NCBI GenBank assembly: GCA_017860135.1 | Contig: JAFNAG010000004.1 | Coordinates: 1-42,175, forward strand | Source of the DNA: Acidobacteriota bacterium | GTDB taxonomy: Bacteria > Acidobacteriota > UBA6911 | DNA: 42,175 bases | Reading direction: 5' to 3' | In this document: piece by piece, positions 19,403 to 28,491 of the stretch | Position numbering within the stretch: position 1 is the stretch's first letter | Layout: every line of letters begins with the position of its first letter | Program-made: the position numbers and the translations under genes | Notes under the pieces: generated by a model | Database searches by the model: none | Seen by the model: only the letters and a program-made list of their open reading frames with translations | Told to the model about the DNA's origin: nothing

Positions 19403-19900
19403 ATGAGCGTGCACAAGATACGGACGCTGGATGAATTTTTGCCGATCCGTGCGGAGCTGCGCAGGACCGGAAGGAAGCTGGTGTTCACCAACGGCTGTTT
19501 CGACCTCCTGCATGCGGGGCATGTGCGGTATCTCAACCACGCGCGCTCCCTGGGAGATGCGCTGGTCGTCGGGCTCAACAGCGACCGTTCGGTGCGCGCG
19601 CTCAAGGGGGAGGGGCGCCCGATCATCCCGGAAGCCGAGCGTGCCGAGGTTCTCGCGGCGCTCGGGTGTGTGGACCATGTCTTCATCTTCGAGGATGAAA
19701 CGCCCCAGCGAGTGATTGACGCAATCCTGCCCGACGTGCTGGTGAAGGGTGCCGACTGGGGGCCCTCGGATATCGTCGGCCGGCAGACCGTGGAACAGGC
19801 CGGCGGAACCGTCTGCAGTATTCCTATAGTAGAGGGAGCTTCGACTTCCGTCATCATCGCGAGGGTCCTGCGCGATTTCGGGGAGAAGCGACGCCGGTGA
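19403..19900 (+). CDS. rfaE2: D-glycero-beta-D-manno-heptose 1-phosphate adenylyltransferase
   Basis: It transfers AMP to heptose-1-phosphate, giving ADP-D-glycero-D-manno-heptose on the way to ADP-L-glycero-D-manno-heptose for the LPS inner core. The protein has 165 residues and corresponds to the C-terminal half of E. coli HldE; the kinase half is not attached and not in the window. The nucleotidyltransferase signature is [17 protein letters not shown] (HAGH near residue 39), followed by [13 protein letters not shown] and the late motif [13 protein letters not shown], which resembles the ISSTxV group. No Shine-Dalgarno precedes the ATG at 19403, in line with a very short leader. The stop overlaps the mfd start (GTGA). 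Confidence 0.94.
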   Translation: MSVHKIRTLDEFLPIRAELRRTGRKLVFTNGCFDLLHAGHVRYLNHARSLGDALVVGLNSDRSVRALKGEGRPIIPEAERAEVLAALGCVDHVFIFEDETPQRVIDAILPDVLVKGADWGPSDIVGRQTVEQAGGTVCSIPIVEGASTSVIIARVLRDFGEKRRR

Positions 19901-22900
19901 ATGCCGGTGGTTTTCCTGAGGATGGCGAATACAAGGTGCCTGCCGCCAGTTTTTCGATACAGGCTGCGATTGAAGCGGCGGCGCAGAGCGGTGCTCTGCG
20001 CGACCTGTCGCTGCAGTTGCGGCAGGGGGTCCGCGAGCTCACGATCGAGGGATTGGTGGGCTCGGCCAAAGCGTTGACGATCGCCCAGGCCGCACTGGCG
20101 GGGCAGCCACGCATGGCGGTCCTGACCGCTACGAGCCTCGAAGCGCGCAGCCTGGCGGAGGAAATCCGGTATTTTCTGGGCTTGCTTTCACCCGCTCCGC
20201 CGCGGGTTGTACACCTGCCGAGCCTGGAAGTGGACCCCTATCGGGGCCTGTCGCCGCATCCGGATATCGCCGCGGCGCGCGCGTGTGCTCTCTGGCGCCT
20301 GCTGCAGGACAGCCCTGTCGTGGCGGTCGCCTCTGTGCGGGCGGCCGCAGTGAAGCTCCACAGCCCGCAGCGCTTCCTCTCCTACTGCCTCGAGCTCGAC
20401 AAGGAGCAGCCGTACTCCCCGGAACTGCTGCGGGAATATCTGCAGGAATCGGGCTACACGGAGGACGATCCGGTAACCGACCCCGGAGAGTTTTCGCTGC
20501 GCGGCGGGATCCTGGACGTGTTCCCCCCTCATATGGAACATCCGGTGCGCATCGAATTCTTCGGCGACCAGATTGAGTCGATGCGGCTGTTTGATGTCGA
20601 TTCCCAGAGGTCCATCTCGGCTCTTCCCAGGGCCGAGCTCGTTCCGATGCGGGAACACTGCGTGCGCCGGCGCCAGCTCGAATCATGGGCTGACGAGGCA
20701 ATACGGCGATGGGGCGAGCCCTTTCACAAGCACCTCGTCGAGGAGCTTGCGCTGGCCCGCTCCGGGGAGGTTTTTCCCGCGTTTGAATTCCTGCTGCCTG
20801 CCGTCGATCCGCTGGACCACACGCTTTTCGACTACCTGGAGGGCTGCCGCCTGGTCCTGTGCGGCCGAGAAGCGCTGGAATCCGCGCTCGGCAAATACCA
20901 CACCGAACTCTACGAGCGCTTTGTGGACCGCGTGGAAGCCTGCAAGCCCGTGCTTGCGCCGGAGGAGATATACGTCGGCAGCGACCCGTTCCGCGCCGGC
21001 CTCGGGCGATTCCCGGTCCTGCAGGCCGAAGAGCTGGCGTTCGAGCCGCACGGCGGGCAGAAGCCGCTCTTCCTCTCCTCGCAGAGCACAAGGAAGTATC
21101 ACGGAAACATTCGCGACCTGATCGCCGACCTGAGGAAGTTCCTGGAATCCGGGGAGACGGTCGTGTTCCTGCTCCCGAATCCCGGCCGTGCCGAGCGTAT
21201 CCGCGACATCCTCGCGGAATACGAGATTCCCGCCCGGCTCTGCCCGGACGGCGGTGCCCCGGAAGATGCCGCAGGACCGGCGGCCGGGATGGTCCTTCTC
21301 GGGGTGGGCGCACTTCATGCCGGCGTGCTTCTTCCTGCGGCCCAGCTGCGCATCCTGACCGGCACAGATGTCTTCGATGAGTCGGAGGTGGCGCCTGCGC
21401 AAAGGCACGTGCGCAGCGCGCACCGGCTGTTCCTCTCGGACTTCAGGGACCTGAAGCCGGGGGATTACGTCGTGCACATCGATCACGGTATCGGGCAATT
21501 CCACGGACTCAAGCTGCTCGGTGTCGATTACGGGCCCAAGGAGTTCGTGCTCCTGACCTACCAGGACGACGCGAGGCTGTACGTTCCGGTCGAACGGCTC
21601 GACCTGATCCAGAAATACAGCAGCGTGGACGGAGCCCGGCCGGCGCTCGACCGGTTGGGTGGAACCAGCTGGCAGCGGACCAAAACCCGGATCAGGAAAT
21701 CGATGCGGGACATGGCGAGCGAACTGCTGAAGCTCTATGCCGAGCGCCAGCTGGTCCCCGGATACGGCTTCGCCGCCGACTCCGCCTGGCAGCGCGAATT
21801 CGAGGACTCGTTCGAGTACGAACTGACGCAGGACCAGGTGGACGCGATTGCCGCCCTGAAAAACGACATGGAATCGTCGCGCCCCATGGACCGTCTCCTG
21901 TGCGGAGACGTGGGGTATGGAAAAACCGAGGTCGCCATGCGGGCCGCGTTCAAGGCCGTCATGGACGGCAAACAGGCGGCCGTCCTTGCCCCCACCACCG
22001 TCCTTGCACTGCAGCACTTCAACACATTCAGCCTGCGCTTTACCGCATTCCCGGTGCGGATCCAGCTGCTGTCGCGCTTCCGCAGTCAGAAGGAACAGAA
22101 GCGGATCCTCGAGGAACTGGAAGCGGGGCGACTTGACATCGTTATCGGCACCCACCGGCTGCTTTCCAAAGACGTCGCGTTCCGGGACCTGGGGCTGGTC
22201 ATCGTCGACGAGGAGCAGCGTTTCGGTGTCGCTCACAAGGAGCGGCTCAAGGCGCTCAAGACTCGCGTCGACGTCCTCACACTGACGGCGACGCCGATCC
22301 CCCGCACTCTGCACATGGCGCTCATGGGATTGCGGGATATGTCCACCATCGAGACCCCTCCGAAAAACCGCCTGGCAATCCAGACCTCGGTGCTGAAGTT
22401 CAGCGCCGACGTGATCCGGTCCGCAGTGGAACTCGAGCTGGCTCGCAACGGCCAGGTGTATTTTGTGCACAACCGCGTGGAGACGATTCACTCCATGGCT
22501 GCGATGATCCAGAAACTGGTGCCGGAGGCGCGCATCGGTGTGGCCCACGGCCAGATGGGGGAGCGTGAGCTCGAACGGATCATGATGCGCTTCGTGGGGG
22601 ACGAGCTGGACATCCTGGTCGCCACTACCATCATCGAGAACGGCCTCGACATCCCGAGGGTGAACACCATCATCATCGACCGGGCCGACCTGTACGGCAT
22701 GGCGCAGCTGTACCAGCTGCGCGGACGCGTCGGGAGATCCGACCGGCGCGCCTACGCCTACCTGCTCATCCCCGCAGACGAAACCCTGTCGGACATCGCG
22801 CGAAAACGCCTGGCCGCAATCCGCGAGTTCAGCGACCTCGGAACCGGCTTCCGCGTGGCCGCACTCGATCTCGAAATACGTGGAGCGGGCAACATGCTCG

Positions 22901-23439
22901 GAGGCGAGCAGCACGGGCACATCAACGCGGTCGGCTTCGACCTCTACTGCCAGCTTCTCGAACAGACGGTCGAGGAACTGCGCGGATTGAAACCGGAGGA
23001 GGAAGTCCACGCCAGCATCAACCTGAATCTGGACATCCGTATTCCGGAGTCATTCATATCCGACGAGAGCCAGCGGCTGCGCATGTATAAGCGCATCTCG
23101 TCGGCCCGCGATGCGGCCGAACTCGATGCCCTCAGGCAGGAAATCATCGACCGCTTCGGCCCCTACCCGGATCCGGTGGAGATCCTCTTCCGCTACGCGG
23201 CCCTTCGACAGGAGACTATCGCACTTCAGATTCCGTCCATCGAACGCAGCCGGAATCAGATCTTCTTCCGTTTCGTCGACCAATCCAAGGTCAGCGCACA
23301 AAAACTCCTCGGCCTTGTGTCACGGAACAAGCGGGCGAGATTTTCCCCCCAGGGCATGCTGACACTGGAGGCGGAAGACCTGCCTCCCGCAGCCCTGTTC
23401 GACCTCATCCACAAGACCCTCGATCAAATCCGGGAGTAG
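19897..23439 (+). CDS. mfd: Transcription-repair coupling factor
   Basis: Mfd removes RNA polymerase stalled at DNA damage and recruits UvrA for strand-specific repair. The protein has 1180 residues, the usual length. Domains in order: a UvrB-like N-terminal module (about 1-340, with [17 protein letters not shown] and [13 protein letters not shown]), the RNA-polymerase-interacting CarD-like domain near 518 ([17 protein letters not shown]), the RecG-like translocase with Walker A GDVGYGKT at 670-677 and a DEEQ box at 771-774, helicase motifs [13 protein letters not shown] and [11 protein letters not shown], and the C-terminal TRCF domain ([20 protein letters not shown]). The GTG start overlaps the rfaE2 stop by four bases. 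The two genes share no function, so this is probably an accidental coupling. Confidence 0.97.
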   Translation: MNAGGFPEDGEYKVPAASFSIQAAIEAAAQSGALRDLSLQLRQGVRELTIEGLVGSAKALTIAQAALAGQPRMAVLTATSLEARSLAEEIRYFLGLLSPAPPRVVHLPSLEVDPYRGLSPHPDIAAARACALWRLLQDSPVVAVASVRAAAVKLHSPQRFLSYCLELDKEQPYSPELLREYLQESGYTEDDPVTDPGEFSLRGGILDVFPPHMEHPVRIEFFGDQIESMRLFDVDSQRSISALPRAELVPMREHCVRRRQLESWADEAIRRWGEPFHKHLVEELALARSGEVFPAFEFLLPAVDPLDHTLFDYLEGCRLVLCGREALESALGKYHTELYERFVDRVEACKPVLAPEEIYVGSDPFRAGLGRFPVLQAEELAFEPHGGQKPLFLSSQSTRKYHGNIRDLIADLRKFLESGETVVFLLPNPGRAERIRDILAEYEIPARLCPDGGAPEDAAGPAAGMVLLGVGALHAGVLLPAAQLRILTGTDVFDESEVAPAQRHVRSAHRLFLSDFRDLKPGDYVVHIDHGIGQFHGLKLLGVDYGPKEFVLLTYQDDARLYVPVERLDLIQKYSSVDGARPALDRLGGTSWQRTKTRIRKSMRDMASELLKLYAERQLVPGYGFAADSAWQREFEDSFEYELTQDQVDAIAALKNDMESSRPMDRLLCGDVGYGKTEVAMRAAFKAVMDGKQAAVLAPTTVLALQHFNTFSLRFTAFPVRIQLLSRFRSQKEQKRILEELEAGRLDIVIGTHRLLSKDVAFRDLGLVIVDEEQRFGVAHKERLKALKTRVDVLTLTATPIPRTLHMALMGLRDMSTIETPPKNRLAIQTSVLKFSADVIRSAVELELARNGQVYFVHNRVETIHSMAAMIQKLVPEARIGVAHGQMGERELERIMMRFVGDELDILVATTIIENGLDIPRVNTIIIDRADLYGMAQLYQLRGRVGRSDRRAYAYLLIPADETLSDIARKRLAAIREFSDLGTGFRVAALDLEIRGAGNMLGGEQHGHINAVGFDLYCQLLEQTVEELRGLKPEEEVHASINLNLDIRIPESFISDESQRLRMYKRISSARDAAELDALRQEIIDRFGPYPDPVEILFRYAALRQETIALQIPSIERSRNQIFFRFVDQSKVSAQKLLGLVSRNKRARFSPQGMLTLEAEDLPPAALFDLIHKTLDQIRE

Positions 23440-23806
23440 GTCGAGAACCGCACTGAGGCGTTCATTGCAATCCGTCGAGATTGGCCCGGGCACCTCCGCA
23501 CGCCGTTCAGAGCCGCCACCGCAGCGGAGCGGGAGCCGTCAAATGTCCTCAAACCGCCGGCTCCCGGTCACTGAATCGCCGTGATTTATTTTTGGGCCAC
23601 GGGGCACTGCGGCGCGTCTATAGTGAGGTCGGCCCGCCGGCACCCGGCGATTCCGACAGTGGGACGCGCTTCAACTCGCACCCCTCGGGGCTTGCCACTG
23701 ACTGAATCGCAATCCCGGCACCAAGGAAGATGTACTTTGCCCTGCTTATTCGCTATAATTTTAGGTTTGTAAGCAGGTGGAAATGGATGGATTAGGAGAG
23801 TCGGCC
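23440..23806 (+). other. Intergenic region with a possible mfd terminator hairpin
   Basis: CGGGAGCCG (23530-23538) pairs perfectly with CGGCTCCCG (23558-23566), loop 19 bases; a T-rich TTTATTTTT stretch follows about 17 bases later. The distance makes it a weak terminator. The sequence ACTGAATCGC appears twice (about 23570 and 23701). No gene is visible; the promoter of the next operon is at the right end. Confidence 0.4.
23731..23759 (+). promoter_or_regulatory. Promoter of the isomerase-BlaI operon
   Basis: A perfect TATAAT (23754-23759) has a weak -35, TGTACT (23731-23736), at 17 bases. The operon's first ATG is 47 bases downstream of the -10. Confidence 0.45.
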
Positions 23807-24784
23807 ATGCTTCCCGTTCGCCGGCACGCGCTCTGCCTGATTATCCTGCCGGCAGTGCTATGCTTTGTCGGATGCAGTTACAGGAATCGGGCTGCCCAAC
23901 AGCTGGCGGATGCGCCTGCGGTGCGGGTTGGGGAGAAGAGTTACGGCATGGCAGACCTGGAACGGTTTTTCAACAGCCGGCTGAATGAGCTCCACGGATC
24001 GGCCACCTCCGACGAAGCGAAGTCCGCACTCCTCGACTCCTTCGTGGAGGAGAAGCTCCTGCTGCACCGGGCTGAACAGCTGCAGATCAAACCCGATGTC
24101 AGGACGATCGCATCGATGCGCGAGAGAATATCCGCAGGCGGAGTGGAGGCGGGCAACGATTCCAAACCGGACGGGGATTTCGAGCGCGGGCTGCTGGAAA
24201 GCCTGATGATCCAGAAGTATCTCCACGATTTTCTGTTCAAGGATGTGTCGGTGACCACGGAGGAATGCGAAGCCTATTACACGGCACATGCCGAGGAATT
24301 TGTGAGCAACGACATCGTTCACGTGCGGGAAATCCTCGTGGAAAGCGAAGCCGAAGCCACGAAGATTCACTCGCTGCTAAAGTCCAATCGCAACAGGAAT
24401 TTCAGCGAGCTCGCCCGCCTCTATTCCACGGCGCCGACCGCGGAAGAGGGAGGCGATCTGGGGACTTTCCAGCGGGGGGACCTGCCTCAGGAGTTTGAAA
24501 AGGCCATCTTCCCCATGGCGCCGGGGACGGTCAGCAAGATCGTCCGCTCCCAGTACGGGTATCATATATTCTTGATGGAAGAAAAGATTCTGGCGCACCA
24601 GCAGAAGCTGTACGAAGTGCAGGAGAAAATACGCGAGAAAATGAGGCTGGAGCGACAGAGGGCGGCGCTCGACAAGGAACTGGCAGTCCTGGCGAACCAG
24701 ATTCCGATCCTTGTGCATCGCGAGAAGCTGGATTTCAGTTATGTTGGCACCCGGCTCGCCGCCCGCGGAGGGACAGTGCAATGA
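23807..24784 (+). CDS. Parvulin-type peptidyl-prolyl isomerase lipoprotein
   Basis: A 325-residue envelope foldase. The ATG at 23807 is chosen because AGGAGAG lies six bases upstream and a lipoprotein signal follows at once (MLPVRRHALCLIILPAVLCFVGC, Cys 23 as lipidation site). A helical SurA_N/SurN-like region fills about 45-150. The rotamase domain covers about 168-265 and keeps VHVREILVESEAEA, FSELARLYSTAPTAEEGGDLG and GTVSKIVRSQYGYHIF, the core strands of PpiC domains. A basic helical tail follows. It is the first gene of a three-gene unit; its stop overlaps the next ATG (ATGA). It probably helps outer-membrane or lipoprotein folding, like PrsA or SurA. Confidence 0.9.
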   Translation: MLPVRRHALCLIILPAVLCFVGCSYRNRAAQQLADAPAVRVGEKSYGMADLERFFNSRLNELHGSATSDEAKSALLDSFVEEKLLLHRAEQLQIKPDVRTIASMRERISAGGVEAGNDSKPDGDFERGLLESLMIQKYLHDFLFKDVSVTTEECEAYYTAHAEEFVSNDIVHVREILVESEAEATKIHSLLKSNRNRNFSELARLYSTAPTAEEGGDLGTFQRGDLPQEFEKAIFPMAPGTVSKIVRSQYGYHIFLMEEKILAHQQKLYEVQEKIREKMRLERQRAALDKELAVLANQIPILVHREKLDFSYVGTRLAARGGTVQ

Positions 24785-25764
24785 GAAGAACTCTGTGGCT
24801 CCTCGGATCGATCCTGATCTGGAGCCAGGCCCTGCCGGCTCAGACAAAGCCGGCCAAGATCGTCGACCGGATCGTCGCGCAGGTAAACGACGACATTATT
24901 ACTTTGTCGGAACTCAATAAGGAACTGGCGGAAGTCAGGCAGGAACTGGCGCAAAAATATACCGGCGAGCAGCTCGAGCAGGAGTTGAAAAAGGCTGAAA
25001 AGGACCTGCTCGAGGAATTGATCCGTCAGAGGCTGTTCCTCCAGAAGGCAAAGGAACTCGGCATCGGCGCCAGCATGGACGTTCAGGTGTCCACCGAAAT
25101 CGAACGGATGCGCAAGCAATACAACATCAAGGATATGGAGGAGTTTGAGCGGGCTTTGGAACAGCAGGGCATGACCTTGAGCGGTTATCGCGAATATGTG
25201 CGCAAGCAGATGATCATCGGAACCTTGATCGGCGAGTTTGTCGATTCCCGGATCACTCTGCTGAGCGAAGAGATAGAGCGCTATTATCGAGACCACGTCA
25301 AAGACTATTCGTCGCCGGAAGAAGTAGCTCTGAGCGAGATCCTCATCCCCGTCTCCGGAAACGACGGAGAGGGAGAAGCACTGGCAAATGAGATTCGTAA
25401 GCGCCTGCAGCAGGGTGAATCGTTCGCCGCTCTGGCAAGCCAGTATTCAAAAGGCCCGACAGCAAGCAAAGGAGGCGGCATCGGAACCTATCAGGTCGCC
25501 AAACTCAATCCCCAGATCGCTGCCGCCGTCGCCTCCGTGAAGCAGGGCGAGAATTCCGCCGTGATCCGGCTCAGCGAGGGATTCGCCATCTATCACGTGG
25601 ACAACCGGACACCCTCCACCGCTCGACCGCTCGAAGAGGTCCGCGATAAAATCCGTGAACTTCTGTATAGGCAAAAGAGGGCGCCGGAGTATGAGCGGTT
25701 CGTGGCACAACTGAAAGAGGATGCCTATATACAGGTTTTCGGCGAACTTGGTGTGGGAAAATGA
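24781..25764 (+). CDS. SurA-like periplasmic peptidyl-prolyl isomerase
   Basis: A 327-residue protein with signal peptide MRRTLWLLGSILIWSQALPAQ. The chaperone region starts IVDRIVAQVNDDIITLSELN, the classic SurA N-terminal motif, and continues as charged helices to about residue 170. One rotamase domain lies at about 184-280 (VALSEILIPVSGNDGEGEAL, SFAALASQYSKGPTASKGGGIG, NSAVIRLSEGFAIYHV). E. coli SurA has two such domains, so this is a shorter form. It should escort beta-barrel proteins across the periplasm. It overlaps by four bases both the preceding lipoprotein isomerase and the following repressor gene. I leave the symbol empty because several parvulin subfamilies fit. Confidence 0.9.
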   Translation: MRRTLWLLGSILIWSQALPAQTKPAKIVDRIVAQVNDDIITLSELNKELAEVRQELAQKYTGEQLEQELKKAEKDLLEELIRQRLFLQKAKELGIGASMDVQVSTEIERMRKQYNIKDMEEFERALEQQGMTLSGYREYVRKQMIIGTLIGEFVDSRITLLSEEIERYYRDHVKDYSSPEEVALSEILIPVSGNDGEGEALANEIRKRLQQGESFAALASQYSKGPTASKGGGIGTYQVAKLNPQIAAAVASVKQGENSAVIRLSEGFAIYHVDNRTPSTARPLEEVRDKIRELLYRQKRAPEYERFVAQLKEDAYIQVFGELGVGK

Positions 25765-26138
25765 AAAGATTTACCTGTTTGACTCCCGGCGAATTTGAGC
25801 TGATGGAAATCCTCTGGCCCATGGGGGAGGCCAGTGTCAGGACCGTGTGGGAAAAAGTCGGCTCCTCAAGATCTCTCGCCTACACGACCGTCATGACCGT
25901 CCTGGAGAAAATGTACCGGAAGGGGATTCTGAAACAGCGCAAAAAGGGGAAGGCCTACCTGTACTCTCCCACCCTGAGCCGGGAGGAAGCACTGAAAGGG
26001 GTCCTGGAGCACATTTGTGAAATCTATTTTCGGGGATCCCGGCGTGAAATGGCGCGATTCATCAAGGATCAGTACCCCGACCGGGAGTCCTCCCAGAGTG
26101 CCACTCCCGCAAGCGATGCGCAGAAAGCCACTCCCTGA
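25761..26138 (+). CDS. BlaI/MecI-family transcriptional repressor
   Basis: A 125-residue winged-helix repressor. The typical start LTPGEFELMEILWPMGEASV is followed by the recognition-helix region SRSLAYTTVMTVLEKMYRKG and the wing QRKKGKAYLYSPTLSREEA. A dimerising helical tail runs to about 105, then a polar end. BlaI proteins bind TACA-n2-TGTA operators and are normally inactivated by a membrane metallopeptidase of the BlaR/M56 family encoded beside them. No such gene is present here: this one is translationally coupled (ATGA) to two periplasmic isomerases. An envelope-stress or cell-wall role is a reasonable guess. The only TACA-n2-TGTA site I noticed is before tilS. Confidence 0.88.
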   Translation: MKRFTCLTPGEFELMEILWPMGEASVRTVWEKVGSSRSLAYTTVMTVLEKMYRKGILKQRKKGKAYLYSPTLSREEALKGVLEHICEIYFRGSRREMARFIKDQYPDRESSQSATPASDAQKATP

Positions 26139-26707
26139 TCGGCAGGTTCCCCGCAATAAATCACAAAGGCCTCCCAGACAACTCAAAAAAGCATGCTCGA
26201 GTTGCCTGGGAGGCCTTTGCGCTCCTTCGTTGCCAAGCTCAGCCTCGAACCGTCCCGCGCCCTCTTGGAGATCCCTGGCATCGCGGGAAGGGACCGCGAA
26301 ACTCCTCATTGGCACGACTCGGCTGCGAGACCGAGCTTGGATCACGGGAAATTACCAATTCTCCTGAAGCATTTTATGTGCCAACGCACATTGCCGGAGA
26401 CTGATTCTTACTAATTAGTTCATTTAAAGATATTTGCGCAGATATTCCCCCGCGCGCACTCTTGCTGCAGACAATGACAATGATCCATAAAATTGGACAT
26501 GATTAGGGATTTTTGAACAATTCCAGCTTGCGTAACGTACCGGCGCCTCCTGCCCGGCCTGGCGCCAATGGAAATCCTGGAGGTAGTTCTGAAATCCGCA
26601 ACGGGAGCAGTGCCCTGGGAGCAACGGACGATGACGGCCACCCGGCGCGGTATAGCCGGTGAAGCCCGGCAGTCGGGAATCGATATTTTCCTCCTGGCAG
26701 TCCAGAG
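26139..26707. other. 569-base gene-free region, partly AT-richer
   Basis: After the strong hairpin at 26164-26219 I see no convincing gene. From about 26340 to 26520 the sequence is clearly richer in A and T than its surroundings and contains a perfect 10-bp palindrome, ACTAATTAGT (26410-26419). This could hold a regulatory RNA or be a relic of inserted DNA; nothing I can see decides it. Confidence 0.4.
26164..26219. repeat. Long hairpin after the isomerase-BlaI operon
   Basis: A 21-base left arm (26164-26184, starting CAAAGGCCTCCCAG) pairs with a 21-base right arm (26199-26219) with a single mismatch; the loop is 14 bases and starts with A6. It lies 25 bases after the BlaI stop. There is no T-run after the stem, so it is either a Rho-independent terminator of unusual form or a palindromic repeat element. 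Confidence 0.55.
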
Positions 26708-27469
26708 TTATTCGGGAATGGTTGCGTCGAGGTGGGTCGTGATCAGGTGCCCGAGCTCGAACAGGCGGCAGAATCCGTTGCGGAGTTTCAGTTGGAGGTC
26801 CGTCGTGCGATCCTCCTCCTCGAACTGGGTTGCGATCTGCCGGGCCTGGTCGTTCAGCTCCGAATCCGACAGGGCTACAAACAGCTGCATCATTTCCACC
26901 AGCCGGTATAATGCGTTCAGCATGTGGTCCCATTCGGTGACCGCCTTGCCGGAGCCGGCCGCAAAGCGCTCCTCCACCCGCCGGACGGCCGCCGTTGCCG
27001 TGGCATCATCCCGCAGGTAGAGGGTCATGAGGCTGAGGAGGGGAAAGCAGGCTCGCAGGGCTTCCGCAGAGCGTCCTATCTGACTTTCCTGCTGAATCCT
27101 GGCATGGATTTGCTCATCGATTCCCTGGACCAGGCCTCTCGCAGAAGGATGGCCGCCGGAAAACTGGTGGCAGAGAGTGTTCATGTGATTGTAGAGTGTG
27201 AAGGTGGCCGTCACCAGCTTGTCGCCGAATTCCTGTGCCCGGCGCGAGCCTTCCCGAAAAAACTCCATGCGCTGATCGATCAGCCGTCTGAACCTGCGTT
27301 CGCGATCGAGCGAGAGGGACAGTAGGCCGAAAATTTCCGCGGTGTGGTACGCAGCAACCGTGACCTGTGCCGCCACATCTCCGTCATTCGCGGCAGACTG
27401 CTCGAGGTACTGGCGCCACAGCCGCATCAGCATCTCACCCGACCGTCCTTGTCCCGGAGGATATACCAT
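26708..27469 (-). CDS. Helical protein of unknown function
   Basis: A 253-residue protein from the ATG at 27469 (GAGG lies 12 bases upstream). An ATG at 27433 with an adjacent GGTGAG is the alternative and would remove the Pro/Gly-rich first 12 residues. Nearly the whole chain looks alpha-helical, with amphipathic stretches such as RLWRQYLEQSAAN, RRFRRLIDQRMEFFREG, MLNALYRLVEMMQLFVALSD and LRNGFCRLFELGHLITTHL. There is no signal peptide, transmembrane helix or catalytic motif that I recognise. It is divergent from the tRNA-dihydrouridine synthase gene and their 5' ends nearly touch. The lack of frame breaks and an ordinary composition support a real gene. Confidence 0.65.
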   Translation of the reverse strand: MVYPPGQGRSGEMLMRLWRQYLEQSAANDGDVAAQVTVAAYHTAEIFGLLSLSLDRERRFRRLIDQRMEFFREGSRRAQEFGDKLVTATFTLYNHMNTLCHQFSGGHPSARGLVQGIDEQIHARIQQESQIGRSAEALRACFPLLSLMTLYLRDDATATAAVRRVEERFAAGSGKAVTEWDHMLNALYRLVEMMQLFVALSDSELNDQARQIATQFEEEDRTTDLQLKLRNGFCRLFELGHLITTHLDATIPE

Positions 27470-27506
27470 GCGGCTATTATTCCTCAGGCCGGACTGCCAA
27501 CACAAC

Positions 27507-27515
27507 TGCTATAAT
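27507..27515 (+). promoter_or_regulatory. Extended -10 promoter of the dihydrouridine synthase gene
   Basis: TGC followed by a perfect TATAAT (27510-27515), only nine bases before the ATG at 27525, with no clear -35. If used, the transcript would start about three bases before that ATG. Confidence 0.45.
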
Positions 27516-27524
27516 GCTTTGCCT

Positions 27525-28490
27525 ATGTTCAAGATCCGCGACGTTCTCATTGATCCGCCTCTGGTGCTGGCACCCATCGCCGGGCACACCGACAGCCTGT
27601 TCCGCCAGGCCATCAAGGCTTTGGGCGGATGCGGCCTGGTGGTGTCCGAACTGGTGAGCACGGAAGCGATGACGCGGCGGCAGGAACGGACGTTTCACCT
27701 CACGCGTTTCGAGGAATTCGAGCGCCCGGTCGCGATTCAGATTTTCGGATCCGATCCTTCACGGATGGCTGAATCAGCAGTCATGGTGCAGGACATGGGG
27801 GCGGATATCGTCGACATCAACGTTGGCTGCCCGGTCAGGAAAGTGGTCAGGCAGGGGGGTGGAAGCAACCTGCTGCGGGATCTTCCCCTCCTGGAGCGGA
27901 TTTTCCAGGCCGTCCGCAGGAGTACCAGAATACCGCTGAGCGCAAAAATCAGGATCGGCTGGGACCGGAACAGCATCAACGCCGTCGAGGTTCTCAAGCT
28001 GGCCGAGGCATGCGGCCTGGAGGCTCTGACGGTCCACGGCAGAGCCCGCTGCGATCTTTTTGCGGGCAAGGCCGACTGGTCCGTCATTGCCCGCGTCAAG
28101 GAAATTGCCGCCATTCCGATCATCGGAAACGGCGACGTGTTCGAACCTGCCGACGCCGGGCGCATGTTCCTGGAGACCGGCGTGGACGGAGTCATGATCG
28201 GACGGGGAGTCCTGAGCAACCCGTGGCTGATCCGTCAGTGCCACGACTTCATCTCGGGCAGAAATCCGCTCGCCGTCCCGATCCGGCAAAAGGCAGAATT
28301 CATGCATTCCTTCCTCCAGCGCGCGGCCGAGGGGACTCCTCAGGCGGTCGCCGCCGGCAGGATGAAGCGCATGGGGGGCTACCTTTCGAGAGGCATTCCG
28401 GGCGGAGCACGCCTGCGAGCCCTGATCCATTCCGCCCGCACTTCCGAGGAAATCCTCCTCCGGATCCGGGACTTCTTGTCACACCTATGA
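27525..28490 (+). CDS. dus: tRNA-dihydrouridine synthase
   Basis: This FMN enzyme uses NADPH to reduce uridines in the tRNA D-loop. The protein has 321 residues from the ATG at 27525, which matches where Dus proteins begin (FKIRDVLIDPPLVLAPIAGHTD). An in-frame ATG at 27468 has GGAGG seven bases upstream and would add 19 residues, so the true start is uncertain. Conserved parts are QIFGSDPSRMAESA, DINVGCPVRKVVRQGGGSNLL with the catalytic Cys near residue 100, LSAKIRIGWD, LTVHGRARCDLFAGKADW, PIIGNGDVFEP and GVMIGRGVLSNPW for FMN. It belongs to the DusB-like group of most bacteria. It converges on tatC with a single base between the stop codons. Confidence 0.94.
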   Translation: MFKIRDVLIDPPLVLAPIAGHTDSLFRQAIKALGGCGLVVSELVSTEAMTRRQERTFHLTRFEEFERPVAIQIFGSDPSRMAESAVMVQDMGADIVDINVGCPVRKVVRQGGGSNLLRDLPLLERIFQAVRRSTRIPLSAKIRIGWDRNSINAVEVLKLAEACGLEALTVHGRARCDLFAGKADWSVIARVKEIAAIPIIGNGDVFEPADAGRMFLETGVDGVMIGRGVLSNPWLIRQCHDFISGRNPLAVPIRQKAEFMHSFLQRAAEGTPQAVAAGRMKRMGGYLSRGIPGGARLRALIHSARTSEEILLRIRDFLSHL

Positions 28491-28491
28491 G

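Noticed and set aside
23440-23806. Possible tRNA or riboswitch in the spacer before the isomerase operon
   Set aside because: I found no cloverleaf, T-loop sequence or known riboswitch core.
26568-27020. Plus-strand open frame of 150 codons
   Set aside because: It is antisense to the helical minus-strand gene, low in complexity (Ser/Arg/Ala-rich) and has no ribosome site.
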